Positions 12,288 through 24,179 are shown, numbered from the stretch's first letter. The stretch: 64,000 nt of DNA from Papio anubis (GCF_008728515.1 NC_044981.1:109111702-109175701), one strand, 5' to 3'. Program-made: numbers and translations. The notes: generated from the sequence alone by a model not told the origin.

Positions 12288-12965
12288 AGGAGGGTGTTAC
12301 ATGATGTTAAAAGGGTCAATTCTCCAAGAAGACTTAACAAACCTTAATGTGTGTGCATCTAACAACAGAGCAACAACTATGTAAAGCAAAAACTGATAAA
12401 AGTACAAGGAAAAATAGATCCACTATTACAGTTGAAGACTTCAATGTTGTTCCATCAGAAATGAACAGATCCAGCAGGTAGAAAATCAGTAAGAATATCG
12501 TTGGTTAAAAACAACCATAATCAACAGGACATAAAAGACAACTATAAACTACTTCATCCAGCAAGAGAAGAATGTACAATCTCCTCAAACTCACAGGGAA
12601 TATTCACCAAGATGGACCACATTCTGGGTCATAAAACATAGCTTAACAAATTTTAAATGACAGAAATTATACAATGTCTGCTCTCAAACCACAATGGAAT
12701 TAAACTAGAAATTAATAACAAAGAGGTAGCTGAAAAATTCCAAATATTTGGAGATTAAATTATACTCTTTAAAATAAGACATGGGCCAAAGAAGAAATCT
12801 CAAGATAAATTTAAAAATATTTTGACTAAGTGAAAATGAAAACACAATGCATAAAATTTGTGGGATGCAGTGAAAGCAGTGCTTAGCGGGAAATTTACAG
12901 CTTTGAATGCATATATTAGGAAAAAAGCTAGATCTAATATCAATCATCTAAGTTTCCACCTTAAG

Positions 12966-12976
12966 AACTACAAAAG
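12966..12976 (+). repeat. Left target-site duplication of the AluY at 12980
   Basis: AACTACAAAAG is repeated exactly at 13287-13297 after the poly-A tail. Confidence 0.85.
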
Positions 12977-12979
12977 TGG

Positions 12980-13412
<433 letters not shown>

Positions 13413-14660
13413 TCAAAATGTTCCACATCACAATCAATTTTAAGTCAACCGTTTTTAGGAAAAATAAAACACTTAATATCATTTAGGATGTAATAATGAG
13501 CATTGCCATTCTGTTTACATGGTGTTGTTCATTTTAGTCTGTGTTATTTAAAAGATAAAGCTGTTATTGCTTGATTGATAATAGTACATAGCAAACTTGT
13601 CTTCATTATGCTATTAAGAAAGTTCCAAAAGAATTGTATGACTTCTCCTGTCATTAACCCTCGCTGTCACTTTAAAGTTCAAACAATAGAATATTTAATG
13701 CAAACACTAATGTCTTAAAGTATCACTGCCCAATAATTAACTCTCTAAATTAAATTCTCTTTCAATAATTATTTAAGATAAGCAATAGTGACAAATTTCT
13801 CTAACACTATAGAAAAATAAGCTGTTGTAAAGTTATAGTAAATACATAATTTTCAAAAATGGGTGAGCATGGAGTACAATCTGCTTTCCCAGAAAATTTG
13901 AGTGAATCACATTTGACATTAGAGTTCATGGATGCTTAGCCTCATTTTCCCATATGTTATTTGGAGACAAACCCAGGTTGCAGTAATATTTCATCCATAA
14001 ACATTGAGTGTGAATATATAAATGTAAAGACTTAGAAAATTAAAACCATATCATTATCATATCAAAATTAACAGTAATTAATTCATAATATCATGTTATT
14101 CAATCGATGTTAAAATTTTTCAATCAATTTATAAGTGTTGCAAGTGGTTTTTTTGCTTATTTTATACAGTTTTGTTAATCAAGGCACAAATAAATTCATG
14201 CACTGAGATTTATTAATAAGTTTCTAATACTTTTTTAATATATAGGTTTATTCTTCATCTATTTTTTTCTTGCAATTTATTTGTTAAAAATAAAAATTAT
14301 TTGTCCCATCCAGGGTCTTATATTCTCTATATTCCTCATTGAATCTTTGTAATTTAACATATTTCTCTATTTCTTGTCAAATAATAGTTACAGAGATTTG
14401 ATCAGATCCACTCTTACTCTATAATAATATATGTATTTCCATCAGGTTACAGAGTGAGTTTGTCATCTCTAGTCTTGTTAACAGACATTAATGACCAGAC
14501 ATATTAGTACTTTAAGATAAAATTTGTACTCTATCAACTTTTTTTCATTGACTATCTGCAGCTCACATGAATGCTTGATCCTTTCCCTTTATTTACCAGT
14601 GTCCATAATAATGAAATGATTCCCTAGCATCATCTAGTGATGGCTAATCTGATTTTTAAA
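13413..14660. other. Unassigned AT-rich sequence, about 1.2 kb
   Basis: Very AT-rich, non-coding and without a repeat I can name. It separates an L1M 5' half from L1M 3'-type pieces, so it may hold degraded LINE sequence that eye comparison cannot resolve. Confidence 0.35.
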
Positions 14661-15080
14661 AATAATCACTATGAACTCATTGATTTAAATACACTTCAAG
14701 GATTTCTATTTATTTATATATTCTCCCTCTTGATGCTTAAATTGCATCATCTTTAATTACTAGAATCTCTTCAAGTTTTCCCCCAAGATTTTCTGACATT
14801 GCCCAAGAAGTCTTTAGTAGCTTTCGCGATGTCTGGTGACAGCATGTTCCTGTTGTACCTGGTTTATTTCCAGCCTTAGATATTAAATCAGCCATTTCTA
14901 AAAAAATAACTGGTTCTATTTAGTGAGAAATGGAGGCCAAAGTATAAATACTATGGGTATATACTTCTACTTGAGTGATTATAATTTCTAGGCCTTCCTA
15001 AGGTGCAGAGATGGTTAATAGATAAAATATCTCATAAGTTCAGAGAAGCATCAGGGACATCAGAGTTCATGAACTTCTCT
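14661..15080. mobile_element. L1M (L1ME-type) 3'UTR-like fragment
   Basis: ATGAACTCATTGATTTAAATAC, TAAATCAGCCATTTCTAAAAAA, AACTGGTTCTATTTAGTGAGAAATGG and ATTTCTAGGCCTTCC occur in the same order as in the segment at 24660-25400 (AACTCATTGATTTTTTT, GAATCAGCCATTTCTCC, CTGGCTCCTTTTATTAG). Both resemble a known non-coding L1M 3' block. Orientation is not clear to me. Confidence 0.5.
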
Positions 15081-15082
15081 GA

Positions 15083-15277
15083 TGTAGAAAATCCCCCAAA
15101 GTCTACTAACAAGCTAGAACTAAGTGACTTCAACAAACTTTCAGGCTATAAATCAATATTTAAGGATCAATTGTCTTTATAACAGCAATGATAAATTAAA
15201 AATTAAAATTAATAAAACAATGTCATTTACAATACCTGCAAAAATATGACATACTGTCAGATAAATTTAACAAAATA
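15083..15277 (+). mobile_element. L1M ORF2 fragment
   Basis: GATGTAGAAAATCCCCCAAAG, AACTAAGTGACTTCAACAAAC, TTCAGGCTATAAATCAATATTT and AAAACAATGTCATTTACAATACC match the ORF2 part just after the reverse transcriptase core. The half-Alu at 15278 sits directly at its end (AAATTTAACAAAATA). Confidence 0.75.
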
Positions 15278-15401
15278 GGCCAGGCATGATGGCTCATGCC
15301 TGTAATACCAACAATTTGGGAGGCCAAGGCGGAGAATTGGTTGATGTCAGGAGTTCGAGACCAGCCTGGGGAACATAGTAAGACCCCCATCTCTACAAAA
15401 A
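15278..15401 (+). mobile_element. Half Alu (left monomer only)
   Basis: GGCCAGGCATGATGGCTCATGCC to CCCCATCTCTACAAAAACG is a left Alu arm. The right arm is absent; an alternating TA/CA tract starts where the middle A-rich linker should be. It may be a free left monomer or an Alu whose right arm was lost as the microsatellite grew. Confidence 0.88.
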
Positions 15402-15489
15402 CGTATGTGTATATATATAAAATCATATATATCATATATATCTTATATATATACTTACACATATATGTGTATACATACATATATATGAG
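15402..15489. repeat. TA/CA-rich microsatellite
   Basis: Alternating purine-pyrimidine sequence (TATATATA, CATATATATC, ACACATATATGTGTATACATAC) that is partly self-complementary. It links the half Alu to the reversed L1 5'UTR. Confidence 0.9.
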
Positions 15490-16912
15490 ACTTCTATTCA
15501 CCAGCTACCAGGTGTGTATAGTTTTGCTGGGGATGGGGGTGCCAGTTGAGCCACTTCTTGGGCCTTATCAGGGCAGCAGTGGGCCAAGTGAGCCAGGCCT
15601 TGAACCCCAGGGAAGCACATGTTGACATCAGTGTTAGCAGGCCAAGGTAAAACCATTCTTGGGCCTCCAGGCAGCTTGCTCAGGTGCCAGCAGTGGCAGC
15701 TGTGACTCAGGTTGGTGGGTAGGTCTCCAAGCCCCTGGGCAGCAAGCATAGTGTGGGCAAAGGCAGTAACAATGGGAGGAAGGCCTCTGTTTCCCAGGCA
15801 GTCTGTGCTGGTTGTGGTGACTGTGAAGGGATGAGTAGGCCAGTCTCCAGTCCTGCGGGAGGCACCTGTGAGTGGGTGCCAGCTGTGGTGGAGTGGCAGG
15901 CTGTTTGGACCCATCCTCAGGCCTGTGAGAGGAATGCTCAGGTACCTACAGTAGTGGATGGGACAGGGTGATTTATTGGCCCCCAGACCGCACACTTGGG
16001 CACTGGGAGGTCAGGGACAGTGGTGAAGCCAGGCTGGGTGAGGACCTGTCTTTAGGCTCCCTGGTGGTGCATGCTGGCACTGGCTGCAGTGGCCAGGGGC
16101 AAGGTGATCTCCAGGCCCATGGCAGAGTGCTTGGATGTGGACAACAGTGGCTGCACTGTGGCCTTACTGCTGGGGAACACCACGTTGCTTTCAGTGGCAG
16201 CAGCTGTAGGCAGGCAACCGGGGAGGGTATGCTTTGGCCCAGGTGGCGGCTGCAGGTGCGGGAGGTTGTCCTCAAGACACTGGTTAATGGGCAGTGGCCC
16301 TGCTGCTGGGGGCAATGTGATGACTGCCAGTGCCTCATGCTCCAGTCCTGGAATCTGCTGCCAGCAGTGGCGGCAGCTGTGGGTGGGGGATGTCAACAGG
16401 GGTCTAGAGATGTGGGGAGGCAGGGGCTATTGGGCCCCAGGGTACAATGCAGTCTGAAAGGGACTCTCAAAATGACATCAGGCTGTAGCTGCTCAGCACT
16501 AACGGGGTGTGTGGGACTCAGTGTGATCTCTCTCTCTGGAGGGACCAATGCCATTGTACACTTTGCAAGTAGCTTCCTACGTTAGTCTCAGAGCCAAGGG
16601 TCAAAGGCTTTCCCATGGCTAGGGTTGCATGAGTCTGTGCTGGGAATGTGGATCATTGGGGATCTCTCACTTACCCATTCCCTGCATTGGAGAGCTTCTC
16701 TGGGATCCCAGCCAATCCTAACCCAACAGGCTGCCTGGCTTTGCTTTGCTTTCCTTCCTTGCCTCAGGTGTTTCCAGCCACTTCTCCATTGATTCCAGCG
16801 TTCTCTCTTAGATGATCTATTCAAAGTATGATTATCCACTTGCTATTTTGATTCTCCCAAAAGGTGAATGTTAAATGCATCCAGGCAACCATCTTGAGGA
16901 CCCCCACCACCT
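15490..16912 (-). mobile_element. L1 5'UTR, minus strand, GC-rich (older L1P/L1M type)
   Basis: Read on the minus strand it begins GGTGGTGGGGGTCCTCAAGATGG, the counterpart of the L1 start (a G-run followed by CAAGATGG). It continues with AGAGAGAACGCTGGAATC, AGTGGGAGATCC-like text (GTGAGAGATCCCCAATG), CACATTCCCAGCACAG, CATGGGAAAGCC and CCACACACCCCG, the order of older L1 5'UTRs. It stops after about 1.42 kb at the microsatellite, before ORF1. It is clearly richer in G and C than all flanking DNA. Open frames of 121-205 codons on both strands (15498-16585) reflect low stop-codon density in GC-rich sequence, not genes. Confidence 0.8.
16889..16896 (-). promoter_or_regulatory. YY1-type site at the L1 5' end
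   Basis: CCATCTTG on the plus strand (CAAGATGG on the minus strand) lies about 16-23 bases from the element's 5' border. In L1 elements this position holds a YY1 site that sets the transcription start. The core is intact here although one flanking base has changed (CAAGATGGT instead of CAAGATGGC). Confidence 0.6.
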
Positions 16913-17074
16913 TGAAGTGTAAAAATTGTTACATTTTATTGTATGTGATTCCACCTCAGTAGTAGAACCATATACAATAAAACAGTAATTTTTAAAAGGC
17001 CTAGAAGATAAAAGAGAAAATTCTAACTTTTAAATTTATGTATTTTCTTGTACTATAGCTGATCAAGCCATTAT

Positions 17075-17165
17075 ATCTAGATGTAAAGCATCGAAGGCAA
17101 AGATCATGTCTCTTACCCTCTTTACTCCCAGCTTAACCAATTACAAGCTCCCAGGAAATGCTTCC
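17075..17165 (+). repeat. Possible L2 3'-end relic
   Basis: GGCAAAGATCATGTCTCTTACC, CTTTACTCCCAGC and CAGGAAATGCTTCCC loosely follow the L2 3' end (GGGCAGGGACTTTGTCT, GTATCCCCAGC, GCTCAATAAAT). It is highly diverged. Confidence 0.35.
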
Positions 17166-17309
17166 CATCTACTGATAAGAAGAATGGGTTTTTGTATTTA
17201 GAGATTTTATCTTCTATTTCTTTGGCTTCTTTCTAGTACACTGTGAATACTATAGTGATAACAACCTTTATCATTCAAATAACATGTTTAAATTTTTAAA
17301 AAGTTTTCA

Positions 17310-17375
17310 AATAGTTTATTCCACGTTATCTTCACAGCAGTCCTATGAAGTACACAAGTCTATAGTAAATTTACT
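17310..17375 (-). repeat. Possible MIR relic, minus strand
   Basis: ATCTTCACAGCAGTCCTATGAAGTACAC resembles the reversed MIR 3' part (AATCCTCACAACAACCCTATGAGGTAGG). It is short and uncertain. Confidence 0.35.
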
Positions 17376-17799
17376 CCAAAAAAAGCTTTCTTATAAATTC
17401 AGGCCAAATTTTCCTTCCTTTTCATGAAATTTTACCATGACGAATTACTAATCTATAACACATCAACATTCGTTTTAATGATGAAGCAACAAGCATGCAC
17501 AGGACTAATATTTAAAAGGAACAGGAATAAAATTATATTACTGTGTCATTATTTACTCAGCAAATATGGAGACAGCAGAGACAGTAGACTTTATGTGGTA
17601 TGCATTTACATTAAGATCAAGATAACTAATCATGGTTGAAAGTTTCAAAGAACTTAAGAGAAACAAACAAACATGTCATTGAAAGGTGATGAAATAAGTG
17701 CATGGCAGAGACAGCAAAAGAGCTAAAAAAAAAAAAAAAAGCACATGGCAGGGTCATCTGCCATAGAACAGCAAAACACGGTTGGGGGTAAGTGGGAGT

Positions 17800-18920
17800 C
17801 AGTATCCATTAAGATTTTCTAGAGGAAATAAATTTAAGATGAGATCTTATACAGGAAATAAAGAGAAGGAACAATAAATTACGAGAGCGTTTCAGGCAGA
17901 AGGAACCACATGGGTAGTACACAGCAGTGAAAGAGCATGGCCTCATGAAAGAAAAATAAAACCAAATTCCATCAAAGATAGATTAAAGAAGCATATGATT
18001 AGGTTAGGAGAACAATTGGCATGTTATCAAGGAAAAGGTGAGAGAAGATGGTGACTTGGACTACAGGAATGGCAGTCAGGATGTATGATGAAGTGGTTAG
18101 AGAGAACCTGATGGATCAGTGAGGCTGCGGCTTAGAAAAGGGAATAACTCCCTGTGGAGCCCAAAATGACAGTGTCCAGCCTATCAGTTGGATAAGAGTT
18201 TCAAACAGAAAAGAGAACTTAACATACAGACTTGACAATGATAACGGCAAGTATAGACTGTAACTGATGTCATGGGAATGGATGTGATAGCCCAGAAAGA
18301 AAAGACTAGAAGGAACTCAACAGCAAATCCATCTGGCAGAGCCCATTTATTCTGTTTAGCCCCAGATGACTTTTTTCTTCTTTCTTTTTCTTGTTTCTTT
18401 TTATTATTTATTGAATTTGAATATACTTAAGCACTGTATGCACTTTCTACCTGGCTACAAAGTACATCATGACCTACACTATTTCACTGTCCTACTTCAC
18501 ACGTTTATGATATTTGCTTGGATCTTGTTTGCTGTGCCCAGCGTGGTGAGGAGTGCACAGCTTTAAAAAGAATGTCACAAATAGCAGCACTTAAGGGAGG
18601 AAAGAAAAACTCCAATCTTAATAGAGATAGTGAAGGAGCAGCCAGAGAAAGGGAAGGGGAACCAGACATGTATAGTCTCATAACAGAGATCAACCATGTC
18701 AAATGTCAGTGAAGATAGGCAAGATGAGGACTGAAATGTTCGCTATGGGTTTTGTAATGAGGAGGTCATTGGTGACCCTAATATAGTATTAGGTGCAGGA
18801 GTCAAATTGTGAGTAAGTGGGTTCAGGAAATAGAGCAAGCAGGAAAAGGCAGTCATTTCAACATGCTCGTCTATGTAGGACAGAAAGAACTTGTGCTGGA
18901 AGACAGAATTGAGTCATGGG
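17800..18920 (-). mobile_element. LINE-2 relic, minus strand (about 1.1 kb)
   Basis: Plus-strand words GCGTTTCAGGCAGAAGGAACC, CATGGGAATGGATGTGATAG, GAAGGAGCAGCCAGAGAAAGG, AGATCAACCATGTCAAATG, CAAGATGAGGACTGAAATG and GGAGGTCATTGGTGACCC follow the reversed L2 ORF2 and 3' end in order. The right part covers the reverse transcriptase region of this CR1-clade LINE. An unmatched block at about 18368-18550 interrupts it. No open frame survives. Confidence 0.65.
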
Positions 18921-19679
18921 AAGATTCTTAAAAATAGTATTATAGAATCAATAAATCTTTTCATGAATGTCTTTGTTTATCTCACTTTAATATATCTAAT
19001 ATCAGGAGACCATTTAAAACAAATGAATCTTAGAGCCATGGTCAGTCAGGTGAGGCTGTGGTGACAGTTGGGACATACTTTTCTTCACCTGACCATATTA
19101 ATATCACTTCAATTGAGACATGTACATCATTAGCACTGTATACGATGGTTAATGTCTTTAGAAGGATTACATTATAATTAAGCATTAGAATGATAGTTTG
19201 TACCCAGAAAAACACCAAAACAGTAGCATAATATAAGGTAAAAATCCATGTCCAATAATTCTTAAAGAATTCATTTATTCAGAATAAAATAGAAAATTCC
19301 AATAAGACAGAATTGTATTATGGTTTTATTGACACCATTTATTTTCTAAAGATGCATACAAAGTAGACCATCTGGCAATCACTGTGATATTAGATTTGAA
19401 ATACCTTTTGATACCCAATACACGAATATATATATATTTTAAATGCCAATAAATACAGATTTTTAGTTCCCCCACCATTCTAAGAAAGTTTCTCTTACCC
19501 ATGCTAACAAAAAAATCTTTTATATATATATCTTTTATACCTTTTCTATGCATTGAAATACACCTGCAAATATTAAGATAAAACATGCAATTGGTTTATT
19601 GTTTCTTTTCTCCATTAAATACTATTATTTCGGACTTCTATAGCTATCTTTTTTCTCATATGACTAGTGCTATATTTTA
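18921..19679. other. Unassigned AT-rich sequence
   Basis: No named repeat. Short TA tracts lie at 19425-19440 and 19520-19533. The 86-codon minus-strand frame at 19326 lies in low-complexity sequence and is not supported. Confidence 0.4.
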
Positions 19680-20010
19680 TTGAAAGAATGGGGAAAAGTA
19701 TAAGCATACACTAGAGGGAGTTTAAATCAATACAGACTCAAGAAGAATTTTGGAAATACATATGACCATTTAAAATGTGTATATAATATAATCTAATTTA
19801 GTCCTACCCTAATGAAAAACTCCCACCTGTGCAAAAAGGAAGCACATTGGTCTATTTATAATAGGGAAAAGTTGAAACATCATATGTGCTTCACAAGGGA
19901 AATGGATACAATGAATAAACAAATGCCTGAAATATTCATGCTATGGAGTACTGGGCAGCAGTATAAAAAGAATGAAACTGACCAGTGTATACAGATATGT
20001 GTAGTTTCCC
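19680..20010 (+). mobile_element. L1M ORF2 3' end fragment
   Basis: CTATTTATAATAGGGAAAAGTTG, GGGAAATGGATACAATG, CTATGGAGTACTGGGCAGC and AAAAAGAATGAAACTGACC match the conserved end of ORF2 in old L1s (word order: TTCATAATAGC...AAACTGG, ACAATGGAATACTATGCAGCC, AAAAAGAATGA). The frame at 19812-20030 lies over this relic. Confidence 0.65.
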
Positions 20011-20364
20011 AAGACCTCTTCTCTTATTAAGGTTTTCTGTGTGTTTGTCTTTTTAAATGGAATTCACAAGGATATATTTAAATGCTAGCAGGAATGAAAC
20101 CTTAAATCAGGTAAAGAGAAAGGAAACAGAGAAGGGATCTTAGTACCTTTGAGGTCCCTGAGAAAATATCAGAATCAGAACAATGGCTACAGATTAAAAT
20201 CTTCTCTAACAGGAGAAAAGAAGAAAGGACAGGCATAAATGCTGATGAGCAAAGTTTTTATTCTTCTCTTCTCCCAGTTTTCTCTATCTTAACAAGGATT
20301 TCATGTTAAAAACCCACTCGCCCAATCTGACTAGCTCTTGCATCTTCTGTTTCTGGAATGCTCT
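20011..20364. other. Unassigned spacer
   Basis: AT-rich sequence without a recognised element, between the L1M fragment and an MLT1 LTR. Confidence 0.35.
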
Positions 20365-20818
20365 CTATATTTGTTTCTCACGGCTGCAATAGCAAATCAC
20401 TGTGAACTAAAAGCTTTATAACAACAAGAGTTTATTCTATCTCAGTTTTAGAGTCTGGACGTCAGAAATCAAGGTGTCAGCAGTGCCATGCTCTCTCCTA
20501 AGCCTCTTGGAGAGAATCCATCCTTGTCTCTTGGAACTTCTGGTGACTCCAGGTGCCCCTTGGCTTGTAACAGCATAACGCTGCCTCAGTCTTCACATGG
20601 CTTTCTCCTCTGTGTCTCTGCTCATCTGTCTGTGTCTTCTCTTGTATAAGGACCCTTGTCGTTGGATTTAGGCCCCACCTTATACAAGCTGATCTCATCC
20701 TGAGATGCTTAGTCTAATTATATCTGCAAAGACCCTTTTTTCCATTTACAGGCTCTGAAGATTAGGACGAGGACATATCTTCAAGAAGCCACAATTCAAC
20801 CCACTAAATCCTCTACTG
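20365..20818 (-). mobile_element. MLT1 solo LTR (ERVL-MaLR), minus strand
   Basis: The reversed LTR signature is clear: TTGTTTCTCACGGCTGC, AACAAGAGTTTATTCTATCTCAG, GAGAGAATCCATCCTTGTCTC, CCAGGTGCCCCTTGGCTTGT, TAAGGACCCTTGTCGTTGG, TCTGCAAAGACCC and GGATTAGG-like GATTAGGACGAGGACATATC. It is a lone LTR without internal retroviral sequence. Confidence 0.8.
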
Positions 20819-21394
20819 AATTTTTTTTCCTTCTTGGTAAGAACCTAGTTTCCCTATTTTTATGTTTGAAAATTATATAACTTTAAATATTAAAAGAAAC
20901 ACATAAAAATTAAAATATAGTGTGCACAGAATGGTTAGAGAAGTCTGGTGTTGGATGGGCTCAGTATCTAATGCTATGTGTCAATGAAAGAGTAGGAGGA
21001 AGAAAGGAATTCCTGAAAAAAGAAACTGTCTTGTCAATAAAAATTTTTATTATATGAAAAAAATAGTTATGGTAGTTGGAAAAGGAAACTAATTAGAAGA
21101 TTGCAAAAAATATAATATGGGAAAGCCCTCATCTACACAAGAATCATTGCATAGTTTACTTTTCTTTCACACATATAAACGGGGTCACCCGGATTTGATT
21201 CTTCTGATAATCTTAAAATGTCAAAAAAAAAAAAAAAGTCACTATCTGGTGAATTAAACTATCTTTTGCCTTCTTTATGTGATCCAGGGTGTCAAAGAGA
21301 AAATTGTTATAAGGAGAATGTCTTCTACTGGTGATGCTACTGATAACCACCCGTCTTGTATTGTTTGCTGTTAGGACATGTATCTCATTTTCCT
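20819..21394. other. Unassigned AT-rich sequence
   Basis: No named repeat and no coding signal. A 15-base A-run lies at about 21224-21238. Confidence 0.4.
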
Positions 21395-21490
21395 TGCTAG
21401 ATTAAAAACTCCATGAGAACTAGAACATAGAATCTAATACTTTCTATCTCCCATCCATATTGCTGAGCATATGCTCAAAAAACAGAAATG
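21395..21490 (+). repeat. Possible L2 3'-end relic
   Basis: TTGCTAGATTAAAAACTCCATGAGAACTAG, ATCTCCCATCC and GCTGAGCATATGCTCAAAAAAC resemble the L2 3' end (CTAGAATGTAAGCTCCATGAGG, GTATCCCCAGC, GGCGCTCAATAAA). Confidence 0.45.
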
Positions 21491-23596
21491 TTTTCTTCAC
21501 TTGAAAAATGAAGACACAGAAATTTAACATTTGAGCACTGATTTAATGATGTTAGGAAGAGAAAACCATGTCTGCTGGTTGACTGAGCTATTAATTCCAA
21601 AGACACTTGGAGCAGAGTCTCTCTTTGAACTACAAAGAGCTGCTGAGTGCTGGCGAGTGGCAAGTGGCATGAAGCCTCAGGAGGGCTAGGCCAAGGGAGC
21701 CCTCATCCTCACCGCAAGCCCATGCCATGCTCATAGTAGGCCCTGTCCCACAGAGAAGCTCACCAGTTTCTGAGTTTTATCTTTCTCAGAGATCAAAATA
21801 ATGTAATAATCAAACAAAATAATGTAAGTTGGGACTTTTAAAAGGGTAAAGAATGGTATCTCCATGGAATGCAGATCTATTTTGTTACTACACACTGAGT
21901 AACCTATGCTAAACATATTGTGACAAACAAGCATAAGTGATCTTAGAAGCAGATACCTAAGGAGCTATATTTAAGCAACAAGGCTATCTAAGCATGAGCC
22001 GGTGGTGCATTCCATTGCCCAGTGTGTTAGTGTTGTTTAGTTTTCACTTAAATAATAAACCATGAGTCTATTAAAAGACATTCCTCTGCTAAATTCGCAT
22101 GTCAGAATGTTAACTAAAGAAAAAGGGAGTCAACCTGAGTTGGGTTGCTGAGAACTCTTTTAAAGGAATTAGAGATCAAAACTATTGCTCCAGGAGGTAC
22201 CGGCAGCAGATCAATAACAAAATGCTTTATTCACGGGTCTGAAAGAGGCAGCAGGGAAGAAGAAAATCTATCTCAGCTCTTTCTATGCAGCCTGGCTTTA
22301 CAAATAAGATACCAAAGGAAGGCGAGACTCCAATAAACCTCTTCATTCGATGTTTTTTTCCTTTCTTGAGGATATGCTCACTAACACCAGAAGGCTTTTT
22401 ATGGCACAAAATGACGCAGTAAGAAAAACAGTCTCACAAATCATCTAGCTAATTTTCCCAAGAAACTGCAGAAATAAGAGGGTGTTTCTCTCCTAACACC
22501 TTCCCAGGTTCACAGTATACACCTGAACAGTCCCTGAAGGATTCAGTGTGTATAATAGTATAGGATTTAGTGTGCAAGGCACAGATAGACAGGGTAAAGC
22601 ATCCTGAGGTTTACAATGCATTTAGCACAAGGCTGTCGGTCAGCAACAGTGTGATAAAATCCATTAAAATGACCATCTAACCTGTAAGAATAATCAATAT
22701 AATAAAAGTAAGACTATTAAATAATTAAATAACTATATTATGACTTATTACAGAAGCTTTTTTTGGGAGGGCAAATGGGGGATTGAGTCCAAGCTATATT
22801 TAATAAACCATAGTAACTAACATAGCCTTCAGTGAGAAAAGATATCTGGTTTTTTTTTTTCGAAAGTGCACATGGAGAGTGGGTAGTAGGAACTTTTTTC
22901 AAAAAATGGAAAGAGTGGATATCCAGATACTTGTTTACAAAATAGTACATCTGAAAGATCCATTGATTTTGACAGCATCAGAGAAATACATTTCCCTAGT
23001 GTGCTGACTTAAGTGGTTTCCCTTCAGATCAAAATTCAGGTGTCACATCCACCCGGCTCCACTGCTGAAAACCTGCTGATGACCTCTTCTCGGGATTTGG
23101 AGTTGTATCTGATGTGTCCTAGTAGACCAAAATGACTAATCAAAATGTTGTAAATAAGACACTTGAGAAGTGAATCGTGATTAGTTGCCCTTCAAATATG
23201 GCTCACTTAGCCTAAATACATAGCAATCACCTAAGGAAGGCCTTTCTGCTAAAACACCTTTAATAACACAGTCACCCATAATTTCAGAGATCTCTCCTGC
23301 TGCAACCTATGTTAGGAATTAGAAATTGGGTTTCTAATTTCATACTAACTAACCACCTTAGTAGATCTTCATCTACTATATTATGCTACCTATTTTTGTT
23401 CTCTTTTAAAACAATATCTTTGTTATCATATTATTTTTTCCAAAAGCTAATTCTTGAGAAAGAATAAATCCTAAAATTATTTTAATTAAAATTTCATGAT
23501 AACAGGGAAACCTGCTTTTGTAGTATTCAAGACATTGCCTTTATTTTTTCATTTTGCTAAAAAGAATCACTACACCAGTTGAATACAGCAAATTTC
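21491..23596. other. Unassigned sequence, about 2.1 kb
   Basis: No element I can name. Base composition is a little more balanced around 22140-22560 and 23020-23130, but no frame exceeds 70 codons and no splice-flanked exon stands out. Confidence 0.4.
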
Positions 23597-23601
23597 CCAT
23601 G
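23597..23601 (+). repeat. Target-site duplication of the MST LTR at 23602
   Basis: CCATG occurs directly before the LTR and again directly after it at 23984-23988. Five bases is the expected size for an ERVL-MaLR insertion. Confidence 0.85.
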
Positions 23602-23983
23602 TGTATTAGTCTGTTCTCACACTGCTATAAAGAACTACCTGAGACTGGGTAATTTATAAAGAAAAGAGGTTTAATTAACTCACAGTTCTTCGGGCTGTAC
23701 AGGAGGCGTGGTTTGGGAGACCTCAGGAAACTTACAATCACGGCGGAAGGTAAAGGGGAAGCAAACACATCTTAACATGGTGGCAGGAGAAAGAGAGACT
23801 GAAGAGGGAAATTTTACACACTTTCAAACAACAAGATCTCATGACAACTTTATCACAAGACAGCACTAGGGGACTGGTGCTAAACCTTTAGATTCAATCA
23901 TCTCCCACCAGGCCACACCTCTAACACTGGGGATTAAAATTCAACATGAAATTTGGGTGGGGACACAGAGCCAAACCATATCA
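23602..23983 (-). mobile_element. MST-type solo LTR (ERVL-MaLR), minus strand
   Basis: On the plus strand it runs TGTATTAGTCTGTTCTCACAC, CTGAGACTGGGTAATTTATAAAG (TTTATT-class polyadenylation context), AATCACGGCGGAAGG, CATGGTGGCAGGAG, AACAAGATCTCATGAC, TCATCTCCCACCAGG, TTTGGGTGGGGACACAGAGCC to CATATCA. These are the reversed MST/THE1 LTR landmarks. The 5-base duplication CCATG on both sides shows a clean solo LTR. Confidence 0.93.
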
Positions 23984-24179
23984 CCATGCATGAAACATAA
24001 TTTATTACCTTGCTTCTTAACACTATCCTTTGTTCTGTATTCATAATATCTACTCAACAATGATTTGCCAAGCATTTCCAGGTAATTCTCCACCTGTATC
24101 ATGACTCAGGCAAAACACCACACACCAGGAATCCTCATTTCTCCTCTCCTCATCCTTTTTACCTAGTCTTTTACCAAAT
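23984..24179. other. Short unassigned spacer
   Basis: Sequence after the MST target duplication with no recognised element. Confidence 0.35.

Larger units (their letters stand above)
11890..12979 (+). mobile_element. Old LINE-1 (L1M), resumed: end of spacer and ORF2 5' part
   Basis: The element continues with GGAGGACAAAAATAGAAACAAA and TAGTAGATATTAATCCAACC. It then enters ORF2: AAAAGACAGAGATTGTCAAGG, GGGTCAATTCTCCAAGAAGAC, GTTGAAGACTTCAATG, GGACCACATTCTGGGTCATAAAAC and AAACCACAATGGAATTAAACTAG. These are the endonuclease domain and the stretch after it. The AluY at 12980 then interrupts it. Confidence 0.9.
16913..17799. other. Mostly unassigned AT-rich sequence
   Basis: Two weak ancient-repeat matches are listed separately. 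A 16-base A-run lies at about 17727-17742. No coding potential is seen; the 71-codon frame at 17424 has no family signature. Confidence 0.4.

Noticed and set aside
15968..16585. 205-codon plus-strand open frame, the longest in the window, and a 165-codon minus-strand frame at 15498-15995
   Set aside because: Both lie in the L1 5'UTR, which is GC-rich and so poor in stop codons. They show no domain, overlap other frames on both strands, and are not in any L1 ORF.
15490..16912. GC-rich block considered as a CpG island promoter of a host gene
   Set aside because: The sequence follows an L1 5'UTR in order, CpGs are mostly decayed to TG/CA, and no exon or coding frame adjoins it.
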